Origin: an uncultured Alphaproteobacteria bacterium
GTDB taxonomy: Bacteria > Pseudomonadota > Alphaproteobacteria > RF32 > CAG-239
Assembly (NCBI GenBank): GCA_944390355.1
Contig: CALXPT010000002.1
Location: 150,733-214,732, forward strand
Direction: 5' to 3'
Length of the DNA: 64,000 nt
Shown: in pieces, positions 38,000 through 45,792 of the stretch
Numbering within the stretch: position 1 is the stretch's first letter
Layout: the number at the start of each line of letters is the position of its first letter
Position numbers and translations under genes: made by a program
The notes under the pieces: model-generated
Databases searched by the model: none
Seen by the model: the letters and a program-made list of their open reading frames with translations, nothing else
What the model was told of the DNA's origin: nothing

Positions 38000-38929
38000 A
38001 TGTCGTCCCATTATACTAAACAAGCGTTTATATTATTCATAATTTCATTATTATTCGCCGGATTTATTTGGTTATTTAACGCAAACACGTCCGAAAACGT
38101 GCTTGGAAATCGAGTATTTGAAAATGCCGACAATAACATATCATCAATTATCTTTGAATCTGAAAGACTAAGTGTTACACTCGATAAAAGTGATAACATG
38201 TGGCGGATACGACAGGCAGATTCATACTTTGCCAACCACGCTTTGGCAAATGCGTTAGTCAAGTTTATTAATTACGCCAAAATCTACCGCCGTGTTGAAA
38301 TGACGGAAGAAGAAATAAAAAAATACTTCTCCGACAACATAACAATAAAAATAGCCGACATGAATAATCAACCGTTGGGAAAAATCATTCTGAGCAGCCG
38401 CAAAGATACCCCGAAAACCGCCTACGCCCAAATTGAGGGGAAAGAAGGCATATTCAAAATAGAAGAAGATATAGTATTTCCGACGCAGTTTATGTTTTGG
38501 CTCCAGCAACCGTTGCTAAACCTCTATCCAGCGGCAATCAAATCGCTCCGCATAGATGATGAGACGGTAACGCGTCAAAGGGGCTCAAAATATTTTTATC
38601 GGGAAGACAAATCGCCGTATTCCTTATCGGGTATAGAAAAAACATTGAATAATCTGGAATTTGAAACAGTAATCTCAGCCCAAAATTTTGATGAAGCGTT
38701 ATATCCTTTGGTCAAAAAATATACCATCACCACGTTTGACGGTATGGAAATTGAGTTAAATTTATTCAGAAAAGAGCAAGAAATATGGGTACAACAAAAA
38801 ATTTCACAAACAACACTTTCAACCCCCGCTATTAGTGATTATATAAAACGTAACGACTTTTTATATAAATATTGGTACTTCAAACTATCGCCTACAACCG
38901 GTAATATTTTGATGCAAGAGAAGATATAG
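38000..38929 (+). CDS. DUF4340 membrane-anchored protein
   Basis: A 309-residue protein with one N-terminal helix (about 9-28) and a beta-rich periplasmic domain. DUF4340 proteins regularly follow GldG-like genes, and the pattern here fits: an early IIFESERLSVTLDKSDNMWRI strand pair, then a repeated beta unit (RLSV..W, later SLRIDDETVTRQRG). It starts directly after the GldG-like stop and ends directly before the kinase gene. The export role is inferred from context. Confidence 0.8.
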   Translation: MSSHYTKQAFILFIISLLFAGFIWLFNANTSENVLGNRVFENADNNISSIIFESERLSVTLDKSDNMWRIRQADSYFANHALANALVKFINYAKIYRRVEMTEEEIKKYFSDNITIKIADMNNQPLGKIILSSRKDTPKTAYAQIEGKEGIFKIEEDIVFPTQFMFWLQQPLLNLYPAAIKSLRIDDETVTRQRGSKYFYREDKSPYSLSGIEKTLNNLEFETVISAQNFDEALYPLVKKYTITTFDGMEIELNLFRKEQEIWVQQKISQTTLSTPAISDYIKRNDFLYKYWYFKLSPTTGNILMQEKI

Positions 38930-39652
38930 ATGACAGAAATACAACAACGCTACAAAAGACTGTTAAAAGAACTGAGAAAATGTGAAAAATTAAATAATTC
39001 AAAATCCTACTTTTTGGCTCAAGCCGTACATGATTTGAGACAGCCAATTCAGGCCTTAATACTTTTTGCGGAAGTTCTTAAGGACACGCCCTTAAATGAG
39101 GAACAAAAAAATTTGGCCGAAAAAATCCATAATTCAACCATAGAAATCAAAGAGCTTCTAACCAATTATCTGGATTTGTCCAAATTAAACGAGGGCGGTG
39201 TTATCTATGAGCCGCGCCACTTTAAATTAAAACCCTTAACCGACAAACTGGCAGATAACTACACAATAATATGCAAAGATAAAAATAAACACTTCAACTA
39301 TCAAACCTGCAATGCCGACATATTTTCCGATCCGATATTGGTAGAGAGAATATTGCAAAATCTGTTGAGCAATGCCGTAAAATATGGCAAAGATAACATC
39401 AGTCTGAGATGTGAAAATCATAACGGAAAAATATCGTTTGAAATAAAAGATGACGGCAAAGGTATAGATGCCAAAGACCTGCCGCATATTTTTGATGAAT
39501 ACTACCAAAGCCGCAAAGATGAACATAACCGCAAACACGGAGCTGGACTTGGACTATTCATCACCCAAAAGATAGCGGACAAACTCGGCACCAAAATAAA
39601 CGTAACCACCAAGAAGAATAAGGGAACGACCTTTAGCTTTAATCTGGGGTAG
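38930..39652 (+). CDS. Soluble sensor histidine kinase
   Basis: A 240-residue kinase with no membrane helix or sensor domain. A short coiled coil leads to the H-box (AVHDLRQPIQAL, His34), then an HATPase_c domain with N box (LSNAVKYG), G1 DDGKGI and G2 GAGLGLFI. HDLRQP-type H-boxes are frequent in hybrid kinases. No receiver or response regulator is adjacent, so its partner must be elsewhere. It is translationally coupled to DUF4340. It overlaps the convergent LprI-like gene by 14 bases. Confidence 0.9.
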   Translation: MTEIQQRYKRLLKELRKCEKLNNSKSYFLAQAVHDLRQPIQALILFAEVLKDTPLNEEQKNLAEKIHNSTIEIKELLTNYLDLSKLNEGGVIYEPRHFKLKPLTDKLADNYTIICKDKNKHFNYQTCNADIFSDPILVERILQNLLSNAVKYGKDNISLRCENHNGKISFEIKDDGKGIDAKDLPHIFDEYYQSRKDEHNRKHGAGLGLFITQKIADKLGTKINVTTKKNKGTTFSFNLG

Positions 39653-40190
39653 AGTGCTTATTTTGAATCAAAACATTCATATAATCATAATGTTTTCTGG
39701 TCAAGTCCAAACGGCAACGCTCGGTATTATAGAGATTTGACCCCAAATACCCGTCGAGAGAATACGCATATAAAGAGCAGTAATCCTCACGATAAGTAAC
39801 CCAAGTGTTGTGAAGATCGTCCAACTTTCCGCGAAATTTAGTTCCACCGTTGTTCCAACCGGAAAATTCAGGATCATTTAAAATATTATCATAAACAATA
39901 TCAATCAGTTGGTCTAATCTGGAAGTTTCCTGAGACATACATTTAGCAATCTCGTCTTCACCGACGACGGAAGCTCTTTTACGGCATTTTTCAAAATCAA
40001 AATCCTCTTTGATTTTGGGAGATTTTGCAGACGTAACCGGAGCAGTAGAAACATCGGAACGCACAAAAGAAGAACGAACGGCAGAATTGCTCACAGGTTG
40101 AAAATCGGCACCACCGAGTTGCTGAGCCGAAACGGCGAAAGGATTCCCCCACGCCAACAAACCACAAAACAAAAGTTTTTCAAGTTTCAT
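39639..40190 (-). CDS. LprI-like (DUF1311) periplasmic protein
   Basis: A signal peptide (about residues 1-22, ending AVSA) is followed by a 50-residue Ser/Pro-rich linker and a helical domain with the LprI/DUF1311 pattern: spaced Cys (FEKCRKRA, IAKCMSQE), LDQLIDIVYDNIL and the closing W..YREDYCSLYAY. LprI homologues can inhibit lysozyme, but many DUF1311 proteins have no known role. It is the second of two paralogues; 11 bases separate it from the upstream copy. Confidence 0.8.
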   Translation of the reverse strand: MKLEKLLFCGLLAWGNPFAVSAQQLGGADFQPVSNSAVRSSFVRSDVSTAPVTSAKSPKIKEDFDFEKCRKRASVVGEDEIAKCMSQETSRLDQLIDIVYDNILNDPEFSGWNNGGTKFRGKLDDLHNTWVTYREDYCSLYAYSLDGYLGSNLYNTERCRLDLTRKHYDYMNVLIQNKHSTPD

Positions 40191-40201
40191 AAACAGCCCC
40201 T

Positions 40202-40627
40202 CTAATAACCATTTTCATTGTAGGATGAGACAACTTGATCAATATCCGAGACTAACCTTTTAGTCATGTCAACCGAACACTTTGTCTCGCTAATTCTGGA
40301 AATAGAGCCTTGCCCTTGGGAATAAGTATACCCGATTAAAGAGCAATATTGGTCGCGAAAAAGAACCCACTTATCCAAAAAATCTTTAAAATTCTGACTG
40401 GTAGATTGTTTAGGATTATCCCAGTTTTTAAAATAAGGATTAGCAGCTAAAGTTGCGAGCTTAGAATTAGCCGTACGCAACAAACGAGTAGCCTCATCCA
40501 CATTACAAGCAGCAATATCATAATCATTCCGAGCAGAGCTCAAACAAACATCATATTCGGCCGCCTTTGAATTTAATGAATACAAACAAATAACAGAGAC
40601 CAAAGAAAAGAGCAGAGCATTTTTCAT
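40202..40627 (-). CDS. LprI-like (DUF1311) periplasmic protein, paralogue
   Basis: A 141-residue precursor with signal peptide (about 1-23, ending SKAA) and an LprI-like domain: YDVCLSSA, IAACNVDEAT, LRTANSKLATL, then FLDKWVLFRDQYCSLIGY, the same Cys and W..FR..YC spacing as the neighbour. I started it at 40627, with GGGAGAA upstream; an upstream in-frame start would spoil the signal peptide. The pair probably arose by tandem duplication and then diverged. Confidence 0.8.
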   Translation of the reverse strand: MKNALLFSLVSVICLYSLNSKAAEYDVCLSSARNDYDIAACNVDEATRLLRTANSKLATLAANPYFKNWDNPKQSTSQNFKDFLDKWVLFRDQYCSLIGYTYSQGQGSISRISETKCSVDMTKRLVSDIDQVVSSYNENGY

Positions 40628-40759
40628 TTTTATTCTCCCGACAATAACCATATAAAAGAGATAAAATAAATTACTTAAAATTCAATTAAAAGGACAAAAA
40701 TAATTATTTATTAAGAATTAAATGATACGATAAAAATAACATCAACAGGGAACAAAAAA

Positions 40760-41077
40760 ATGTTAAAACGCATATTTTTATTTTTAGCAATAATTATGCT
40801 GGCTTCATGTGTAAAAGTGCACTACAAAAGAACTCCTTACAATTCGTACATTGGAATGAATGAGAGCGAACTTGTTGCACGTCTTGGTCCACCGGATAAT
40901 ATCTATAAAAACTGCAAAGAAAAGTTTTTAACCTATTACAAAACGTCTTATGCCAGACAAGGCTATATGAATGGCTTTTGCAAATTAACCTTTATTTTTT
41001 ATAAAGACCAAATTGATACTTGGAAATATGATGGCAATTTGTGTAATGATTTTGCAGATACAATTGGGTTGCAGTAA
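40760..41077 (+). CDS. BamE/SmpA-like lipoprotein
   Basis: A 105-residue lipoprotein precursor: hydrophobic signal, then the lipobox LASC with acylated Cys at about residue 17. The sequence YIGMNESELVARLGPPDNIY is the SmpA/OmlA (BamE) signature, GMxxxEVxxxLGxP. BamE is part of the outer-membrane protein assembly machine, but small BamE-like domains occur in other lipoproteins, so the exact role is open. Several Cys in the mature part (YKNC, NGFC, GNLC) could form disulphides. Confidence 0.78.
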   Translation: MLKRIFLFLAIIMLASCVKVHYKRTPYNSYIGMNESELVARLGPPDNIYKNCKEKFLTYYKTSYARQGYMNGFCKLTFIFYKDQIDTWKYDGNLCNDFADTIGLQ

Positions 41078-41092
41078 GGTTAAACCCAAAAT

Positions 41093-41130
41093 AAAAAGAC
41101 TTTCAAAAAAAATAATGAAAGTCTTTTTTT
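41093..41130 (+). terminator. Terminator of the BamE-like gene
   Basis: A 13-bp stem (AAAAAGACTTTCA with TGAAAGTCTTTTT) with a 10-base A-rich loop ends in a T-run, 15 bases after the stop codon. Confidence 0.9.
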
Positions 41131-41136
41131 ATATCC

Positions 41137-41218
41137 TTAAAAGACGAATGACCGCAGCGAGTTAGGCTTTGATAAAAAAGCCTTACGAGCCAGAGCGAAC
41201 CCCTTGGGGTGAGAACCC
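41137..41218. repeat. 82-bp direct repeat, copy 1
   Basis: Bases 41137-41218 are identical to 41372-41453. The unit contains the internal palindrome AGGCTTT/AAAGCCT and CCCCTTGGGG and is more GC-rich than its surroundings. It lies downstream of tRNA-Lys on the minus strand. Confidence 0.95.
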
Positions 41219-41263
41219 CCGAAGCAAAAAAAATCCCTCAAATTAAGAAACCTGAGGGGAAAC

Positions 41264-41279
41264 TGGTAGGCGCGTGGGG
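41264..41279 (-). repeat. Duplicated 3' end of tRNA-Lys (16 bp with CCA)
   Basis: The 16 bases TGGTAGGCGCGTGGGG match the last 16 bases of tRNA-Lys (41501-41516), including CCA, 237 bases away. The sequence just beyond it also has a terminator-like CCCTCA/TGAGGG stem with Ts on the minus strand, like the real tRNA. The rest of the tRNA is missing, so this is a fragment. Confidence 0.85.
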
Positions 41280-41371
41280 CTGGAGAAAGAAAATTTCTCC
41301 TGAGGAGGAATTTTCGACGACAGGTGAAGTCTTGTTAGCTTGCGAGGGAGCGACAGCGACCACAGCAAGCG
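41280..41371. other. Spacer between tRNA fragment and second repeat
   Basis: This short block holds the hairpin GGAGAAA/TTTCTCC and a run of GCGA-type short motifs near 41341-41370. I see no gene or promoter. It could be what is left of an inserted element. Confidence 0.4.
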
Positions 41372-41453
41372 TTAAAAGACGAATGACCGCAGCGAGTTAG
41401 GCTTTGATAAAAAAGCCTTACGAGCCAGAGCGAACCCCTTGGGGTGAGAACCC
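41372..41453. repeat. 82-bp direct repeat, copy 2
   Basis: Perfect copy of 41137-41218, offset by 235 bases. It lies between the tRNA-Lys terminator and the spacer. Identity ends abruptly at 41453/41218. Confidence 0.95.
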
Positions 41454-41459
41454 TCAAAA

Positions 41460-41494
41460 CAAAAAAAAACCTCAAAGGAAACAACCCTTGAGGG
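41460..41494 (-). terminator. Terminator of tRNA-Lys
   Basis: On the minus strand a stem (CCTCAAGG.../...CCTTTGAGG, one mismatch) six bases past the tRNA CCA is followed by about nine Ts. Confidence 0.8.
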
Positions 41495-41500
41495 AAAAAA

Positions 41501-41576
41501 TGGTAGGCGCGTGGGGGTTCGAACCCCAGACCCACTGATTAAGAGTCAGTTGCTCTACCAACTGAGCTACGCACCC
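41501..41576 (-). tRNA. tRNA-Lys(CTT)
   Basis: A complete 76-base cloverleaf on the minus strand: acceptor GGGTGCG with CGCGCCT (two G-U pairs), D arm GCTC..GAGC, anticodon arm ACTGA-CTCTTAA-TCAGT with anticodon CTT, five-base variable loop, T arm TGGGG-TTCGAAC-CCCCA, discriminator A and encoded CCA. It decodes AAG. Confidence 0.97.
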
Positions 41577-41613
41577 AAGAAAAAGTACGCTGCCTTAACC
41601 GACAACACAGGCA

Positions 41614-41642
41614 CTATAAAACACGATAAAATAATTTGCAAC
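41614..41642 (-). promoter_or_regulatory. Promoter of tRNA-Lys
   Basis: On the minus strand TTGCAA (41637-41642), a 17-base spacer and TATAGT (41614-41619) lie about 38 bases upstream of the tRNA 5' end. The -35 hexamer is the same as in the predicted pagP promoter. Confidence 0.65.
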
Positions 41643-41669
41643 ATAAATTTTGCAATTTATGTAATTTTT

Positions 41670-42122
41670 TTAATATTCGATTTTATCAGCCTTGTTTTTC
41701 CACATATTCATAATATCCACAGCTTCCTTGAGTTCAATTCTGTGGAGATTAACAGGGTCGTCTTCATAAAACACACGGTCACGAAAACCGATACTTTCGG
41801 CATCAAAGCGGTCAGCCGCGTAATAAATTTCTTTAATATTAGCCCACTTAGCGGCATTCAGGCACATAGGGCAGGGTTCACAAGAGGTATAAAGCGTGCA
41901 ACCGGACAAATCAAAGGAGTTAATGTTTTTGCAAGCATTACGAATAGCCATAACCTCGCCATGAGCGGTGGGGTCGTTATCCAAAACGACTCTGTTGTGT
42001 CCTTCACCGATAATATTTCCTTGAGCATCGGCAATAATTGCCCCGAAAGGAGAGCTGCCGTTGTTAACGGATTTTTGGCTAAGTTCAATAGCCTTAAGCA
42101 AATTTTCTTGATGATTTATCAT
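41670..42122 (-). CDS. Guanine deaminase-family nucleoside deaminase
   Basis: A 150-residue CDA-fold zinc deaminase. Zinc ligands are His54 (TAHGE), Cys84 and Cys87 (PCPMC); Glu56 is the proton shuttle. The stretch FDLSGCTLYTSCEPCPMC and the C-terminal DRFDAESIGFRDRVFYED resemble Bacillus guanine deaminase (GuaD) more than tRNA adenosine deaminase. Guanine to xanthine is therefore the best guess. I placed the start at 42122 with GAGGATAATT upstream; a longer frame would add a spurious membrane segment. Confidence 0.88.
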   Translation of the reverse strand: MINHQENLLKAIELSQKSVNNGSSPFGAIIADAQGNIIGEGHNRVVLDNDPTAHGEVMAIRNACKNINSFDLSGCTLYTSCEPCPMCLNAAKWANIKEIYYAADRFDAESIGFRDRVFYEDDPVNLHRIELKEAVDIMNMWKNKADKIEY

Positions 42123-42248
42123 AATTATCCTCACAAACAAACTCAAACTAAAATATGATACGCCAATAAAAACATAAAGTAAAGAAATATAAAAAAAACA
42201 AACTATAAAGAAACACATCATTTGATTATTAGAATATTATTGTTTTTT

Positions 42249-42430
42249 TGACTTGCCATATAAGTGATTATTTCGTAAAAAAGAGAGGACGTGCCTGTGA
42301 AGGTTTCCTCTTTTGACAAAGAAATTTTTGAGTAACGTGTTTCAGCGGAAGCACCTTGCTTTTTTATTAATAAAAGAATTAAGAATACCGCTTATAGCCG
42401 TATTCTAACAACGCTTCGGCGATTTTTTTT
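42249..42430 (+). ncRNA. Possible small RNA with three hairpins
   Basis: No protein gene lies between 42123 and 42537. On the plus strand come, in order, a 9-bp hairpin with a CCT-GTGA-AGG apex (42281-42314), a hairpin GTGTTTC-AGCG-GAAGCAC (near 42337-42354) and CGC-TTCG-GCG (42412-42421) followed by eight to nine Ts, a typical terminator. A TTGACT at 42248-42253 could be a -35 box, but I see no good -10. It may instead be a leader of the HD gene. Confidence 0.35.
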
Positions 42431-42450
42431 TGTTTTTTCATAAGAATTAA

Positions 42451-42485
42451 AAAAGGTTGACCTGTGAAGGCCGACCTTTTTGCTT
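42451..42485 (+). terminator. Second GTGA-loop hairpin with T-rich tail
   Basis: AAAAGGTTG/CGACCTTTT (42451-42459 with 42472-42480) encloses a CCT-GTGA-AGG apex identical to that of the hairpin at 42281-42314, then Ts. It lies 57 bases before the HD gene, so it can act as a terminator or an attenuator. Confidence 0.55.
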
Positions 42486-42537
42486 TTTAAATATTTTTTA
42501 ATAAAGGGGATATAAAATCACAAACAAGGGGAAGCAA

Positions 42538-43368
42538 ATGAAAATAGACACGACAAAAGAAGAAAACATATTAAATGACTACTATAAAAAATGCTTAAAA
42601 AAAGTAGAAAAGAATGAATTTTTGGTCATGTACGCTCAAGAGAAGTTAAAACACTCCTATCAAGTTGTGGGAGCAGGCAATTACATTATGCGGCATGAAG
42701 ATATTTTTGCAAAAAATAAAGACAAAGATTTTTTGCGCTCGGCTAAATTGGCATACTTATTCCACGACATCGGGCGTTTTGAAGAAATTGAAAAGCACTT
42801 TGCCACCCCCAATCAAAAACACGATCATTCAATATTGAGTTACGAAATATTAAAAACATTACCTGAATACGCCAAGCCTGAGATTTTACTTCCAATCAAA
42901 CATCACGGCCACATGATAGAAGATTTGTATAAAGATGAAGATTATCAAAGCATACCCGATAAAGAAGCAAAAGAAAAAATCAATCAAATAGCATTTTTGG
43001 TCAGGGACGCGGATAAAATAGCCAATTTTTATTTGCTGAAAAACATTTGGGCAAAAAAAGCACCGGAATTAAGCCTGTTTTTTGATAACTTACCCATAAC
43101 ACGTCCCAAACAAAAAGCCATAGACCAGTACTTAAACGGCGAGATGGTTGACAGGGGACAAGAAACCTCAAAAGGTGAGTTTTTGCTAAATTATCTTTCG
43201 TGGATATATGACCTAAACTATCAAGCCTCATTTGAATTTTGCCGAAGAAACGGAGTTTTTACCGCACTTAATGAAATCATAGACAACTATATTCCGAACA
43301 CGGAAGATAGAACCGCTGTAAAAAAACAATTTAAAAAATCCATCCAAACAACAAATATGAAAGGATAA
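42538..43368 (+). CDS. HD-domain phosphohydrolase
   Basis: A 276-residue soluble protein with the metal-binding HD pattern: His in KLKHSYQV, the His-Asp pair in YLFHDIGRFEE, histidines in KHHGH, and a late Asp in VRDADKIAN. It has no sensor or nucleotidyl domain. Such proteins hydrolyse nucleotides or act as phosphodiesterases; the substrate is unknown. GGGG precedes the ATG. The AsmA-like gene starts three bases after its stop. Confidence 0.85.
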   Translation: MKIDTTKEENILNDYYKKCLKKVEKNEFLVMYAQEKLKHSYQVVGAGNYIMRHEDIFAKNKDKDFLRSAKLAYLFHDIGRFEEIEKHFATPNQKHDHSILSYEILKTLPEYAKPEILLPIKHHGHMIEDLYKDEDYQSIPDKEAKEKINQIAFLVRDADKIANFYLLKNIWAKKAPELSLFFDNLPITRPKQKAIDQYLNGEMVDRGQETSKGEFLLNYLSWIYDLNYQASFEFCRRNGVFTALNEIIDNYIPNTEDRTAVKKQFKKSIQTTNMKG

Positions 43369-43371
43369 AAG

Positions 43372-44148
43372 ATGAAAAAACGTTATATTTTATTGGCCGG
43401 AATTGTCGCCATAGTGGCAGGAGGCTATTATATATATAGTTCGCTGGATCGTATTGTCAGCCAATTAGTTAACAAATACGGCAGCGAAGTAACCGGAACG
43501 GAAGTAAACCTTCAGGGATTTCATATATCACCGACGGAAGGAAAGGCCGATATTGAAAAAATCACAATCGCCAACCCGAAAAATTACAAACAACCTTATT
43601 TGTTTGACTTGAACAAAATCGCCGTGAAAGTTGATATGAAATCATTAACAACGGATACGATAGTTATTGATAGCGTTGATGTTGTAAAACCGGCAATAAC
43701 ATACGAAATGTTGTCATTAACCCAAAATAACATTAAAGAGATAATGGACAACATCAATAACTACACAAAAAAATCATCATCAGCCAATGAAGATGCAAAA
43801 GCCTCAGAGAAGACAGCGCAACAAGAAGATGGTTCTTCAAAAAAAGTAATCATCAAGAGATTAACCATTTCGGAAGCCTCTTTAACGGCAGCCGTAGGCG
43901 GACAAGATACCACCATAACGCTTCCGACCATTGAAATGAAAAACATCGGTCAGGAACAAGAAAACCAAGGCACATCGATACCGCAGGTTATAGCAAAGAT
44001 TTTGGATAAAGTTTTGTCTGTAGCAATGGACAAAGTTGTAACCAATAACTTAAACGACCTCAAAAACGTTGCAAATGAAAACTTAAATAATGTTGTCGGC
44101 GGCGTAAAAGATCGTATTAAAGAATTAGGTATCTTCGGTTCTAACTAA
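43372..44148 (+). CDS. Short AsmA-like membrane-anchored protein
   Basis: A 258-residue protein with one N-terminal helix (about 5-24). The following DRIVSQLVNKYGSEVTGTEVNLQGFHISPTEGKADIEKITIANPKNY is the start of an AsmA/DUF748-type domain. A Ser/Lys/Glu-rich insert (about residues 128-160) follows and the C-terminus is amphipathic. It is much shorter than true AsmA, so it may be a stand-alone chorein-like groove domain. It is co-transcribed with the HD gene. Confidence 0.78.
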   Translation: MKKRYILLAGIVAIVAGGYYIYSSLDRIVSQLVNKYGSEVTGTEVNLQGFHISPTEGKADIEKITIANPKNYKQPYLFDLNKIAVKVDMKSLTTDTIVIDSVDVVKPAITYEMLSLTQNNIKEIMDNINNYTKKSSSANEDAKASEKTAQQEDGSSKKVIIKRLTISEASLTAAVGGQDTTITLPTIEMKNIGQEQENQGTSIPQVIAKILDKVLSVAMDKVVTNNLNDLKNVANENLNNVVGGVKDRIKELGIFGSN

Positions 44149-44168
44149 GCCGATTATATCAAAAACGG

Positions 44169-44197
44169 AAAAGCAGAGGAGAAATCTTCTGCTTTTT
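44169..44197. terminator. Terminator between AsmA-like gene and dsbD-like gene
   Basis: A 9-bp stem (AAAAGCAGA/TCTGCTTTT) with a T-run on the plus strand and an A-run on the left. The convergent DsbD-like gene stops at its edge. Confidence 0.82.
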
Positions 44198-45786
44198 TAT
44201 TTTAAATATTGTTTAATAACGCTGAGAGTCAAAATCTGAGGCAAAATAAAAGGTTGTTTGTTAATATAGAAAATATATAGCGGCACACTGTTGCGCCCGA
44301 ATTGAAACAACGAACGCGTGATATCCTCATCACCATCAGTCCAGTCTGCGCGGAATAAATGAATACGCTGGGCATCAGCCCAATCCAAAAAGTCATTTTT
44401 ATCCAAAACGAGCTGCTCATTCATCAAACAAGTCAGACACCACTTGGCCGAATAATCAATAAATACTTTTTCACCGGATTCGACAAGATTTTGAATACGA
44501 GCACGATCAAATTCTTCCCATTGAGAAGAGTAATCTTTGGGATGATTAAAAATCTGAGCTTGCAAAATCCACGCCAACCACAAGCAAGTCAAAATCATGG
44601 GAATAGCTAAAAAATGTTTAAGCTTGACCATCCACTTCCCCGGTTTGGGGAGTATTTTAGCTATCAGGTTGGGGGCGAGTCCAATTAAAACAAAGGGTAG
44701 TGCATAACCTAAAGCCAAAGCAACAAAAACCGGCAGATAAACATGCGTTGGCTGCATTAAAGCATAACCGACTGCGGTCGCCATAAAAGGTGCGGAACAA
44801 GAGCTGGCAATAACCACGGAAAAAACACCGGTTAAAAAAGCGCCGCCTTTTCCTTCGCTGACACGCCAACGATTTCCCAAAGCAAAGTTGATATGAATAA
44901 TATCCAAAAACATAAGCGTAATAAGAACAAAAATAACCAGTAACACAGCCACAAAATAAGGAGACTGGAGTTGAAATCCCCAACCGACGGCTTCACCGCT
45001 TTTCTTAAAGAGCATAATCAAAAAAGCCAACCCGACAAAACAAACAATCACGCCTAAGGCATAGAAGAGGGCGTCAATACGCGCCTGTCTGATTTGAGAA
45101 ACATTTTTAACTAAGTTCAAAATTTTAAGAGACAAAATCGGCAAAACGCAAGGCATCAGGTTCAAAATAATTCCGCCGACAAAAGCAGCAAGCATAAACC
45201 ACCACACCCCTTCCGAGGCCTCAGAGACGGGAACTAAAGAAGAATCATGAACAGCGTCCATATCTTGGAGCAACTTCTGCCATTTCTGAGTAGGGAAGAC
45301 ATTATGCCCGCTGACCGGCAAAGAAAAGGATAATGATGTCTTTTGCGGAAGACATTCTTCATTGCACGCCTGCCAAGAGATATTAACCTGAAAATCAGCC
45401 GAAGATTGAATAGCTTCATCGGGCTGAAATTCCACTAAATAAAAAGCTTTGTTTTCAAAACCATATTGAACACCGATAGCACTTTTAAAAGTCTCTGTAT
45501 CACTCCACTTTTCCGAAATGATTTTATATCCTTCGGGAATCTGCCACTTAATTTCGGTAGGCAATCCAAAATCCCCTGGGTTTGCGGCCAAGATGTGCCA
45601 ACCATCTGCAATACCAAACACCACCATGGCTTTTAATGTTTGCGAGGGATGAACGGCTTGCGTATTCGTATCAATCTGTACGGAAACCGGCCAACCGTCA
45701 TAATTGGCGACATCCGCTGAACAGCATTGAAAAGATAGCCCCCACAGAAGGACAGCCCCCAACAATGATTTAAAAAACTTAAGCAT
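44197..45786 (-). CDS. DsbD-type thiol:disulfide interchange protein
   Basis: This 529-residue protein has all three DsbD modules. A signal peptide and an N-terminal immunoglobulin-like domain carry a Cys pair (ACNEECLPQ). The membrane module has eight helices with the redox cysteines in LMPCVLPIL and SSCSAPF. The C-terminal thioredoxin domain has WCLTC. It carries electrons from cytoplasmic thioredoxin to periplasmic proteins. The N-terminal domain is closer to ScsB/DsbD-family variants than to E. coli DsbD. The upstream CDP-alcohol gene ends six bases before its start. Confidence 0.9.
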   Translation of the reverse strand: MLKFFKSLLGAVLLWGLSFQCCSADVANYDGWPVSVQIDTNTQAVHPSQTLKAMVVFGIADGWHILAANPGDFGLPTEIKWQIPEGYKIISEKWSDTETFKSAIGVQYGFENKAFYLVEFQPDEAIQSSADFQVNISWQACNEECLPQKTSLSFSLPVSGHNVFPTQKWQKLLQDMDAVHDSSLVPVSEASEGVWWFMLAAFVGGIILNLMPCVLPILSLKILNLVKNVSQIRQARIDALFYALGVIVCFVGLAFLIMLFKKSGEAVGWGFQLQSPYFVAVLLVIFVLITLMFLDIIHINFALGNRWRVSEGKGGAFLTGVFSVVIASSCSAPFMATAVGYALMQPTHVYLPVFVALALGYALPFVLIGLAPNLIAKILPKPGKWMVKLKHFLAIPMILTCLWLAWILQAQIFNHPKDYSSQWEEFDRARIQNLVESGEKVFIDYSAKWCLTCLMNEQLVLDKNDFLDWADAQRIHLFRADWTDGDEDITRSLFQFGRNSVPLYIFYINKQPFILPQILTLSVIKQYLK

Positions 45787-45792
45787 CTGAAC

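Noticed and set aside
41137..41453. CRISPR array
   Set aside because: Only two copies of an 82-bp unit, too long, with no regular spacers and no cas genes anywhere in the window.
41511..42158. 215-codon plus-strand frame
   Set aside because: It starts inside tRNA-Lys and runs antisense through the deaminase gene; both features are certain.
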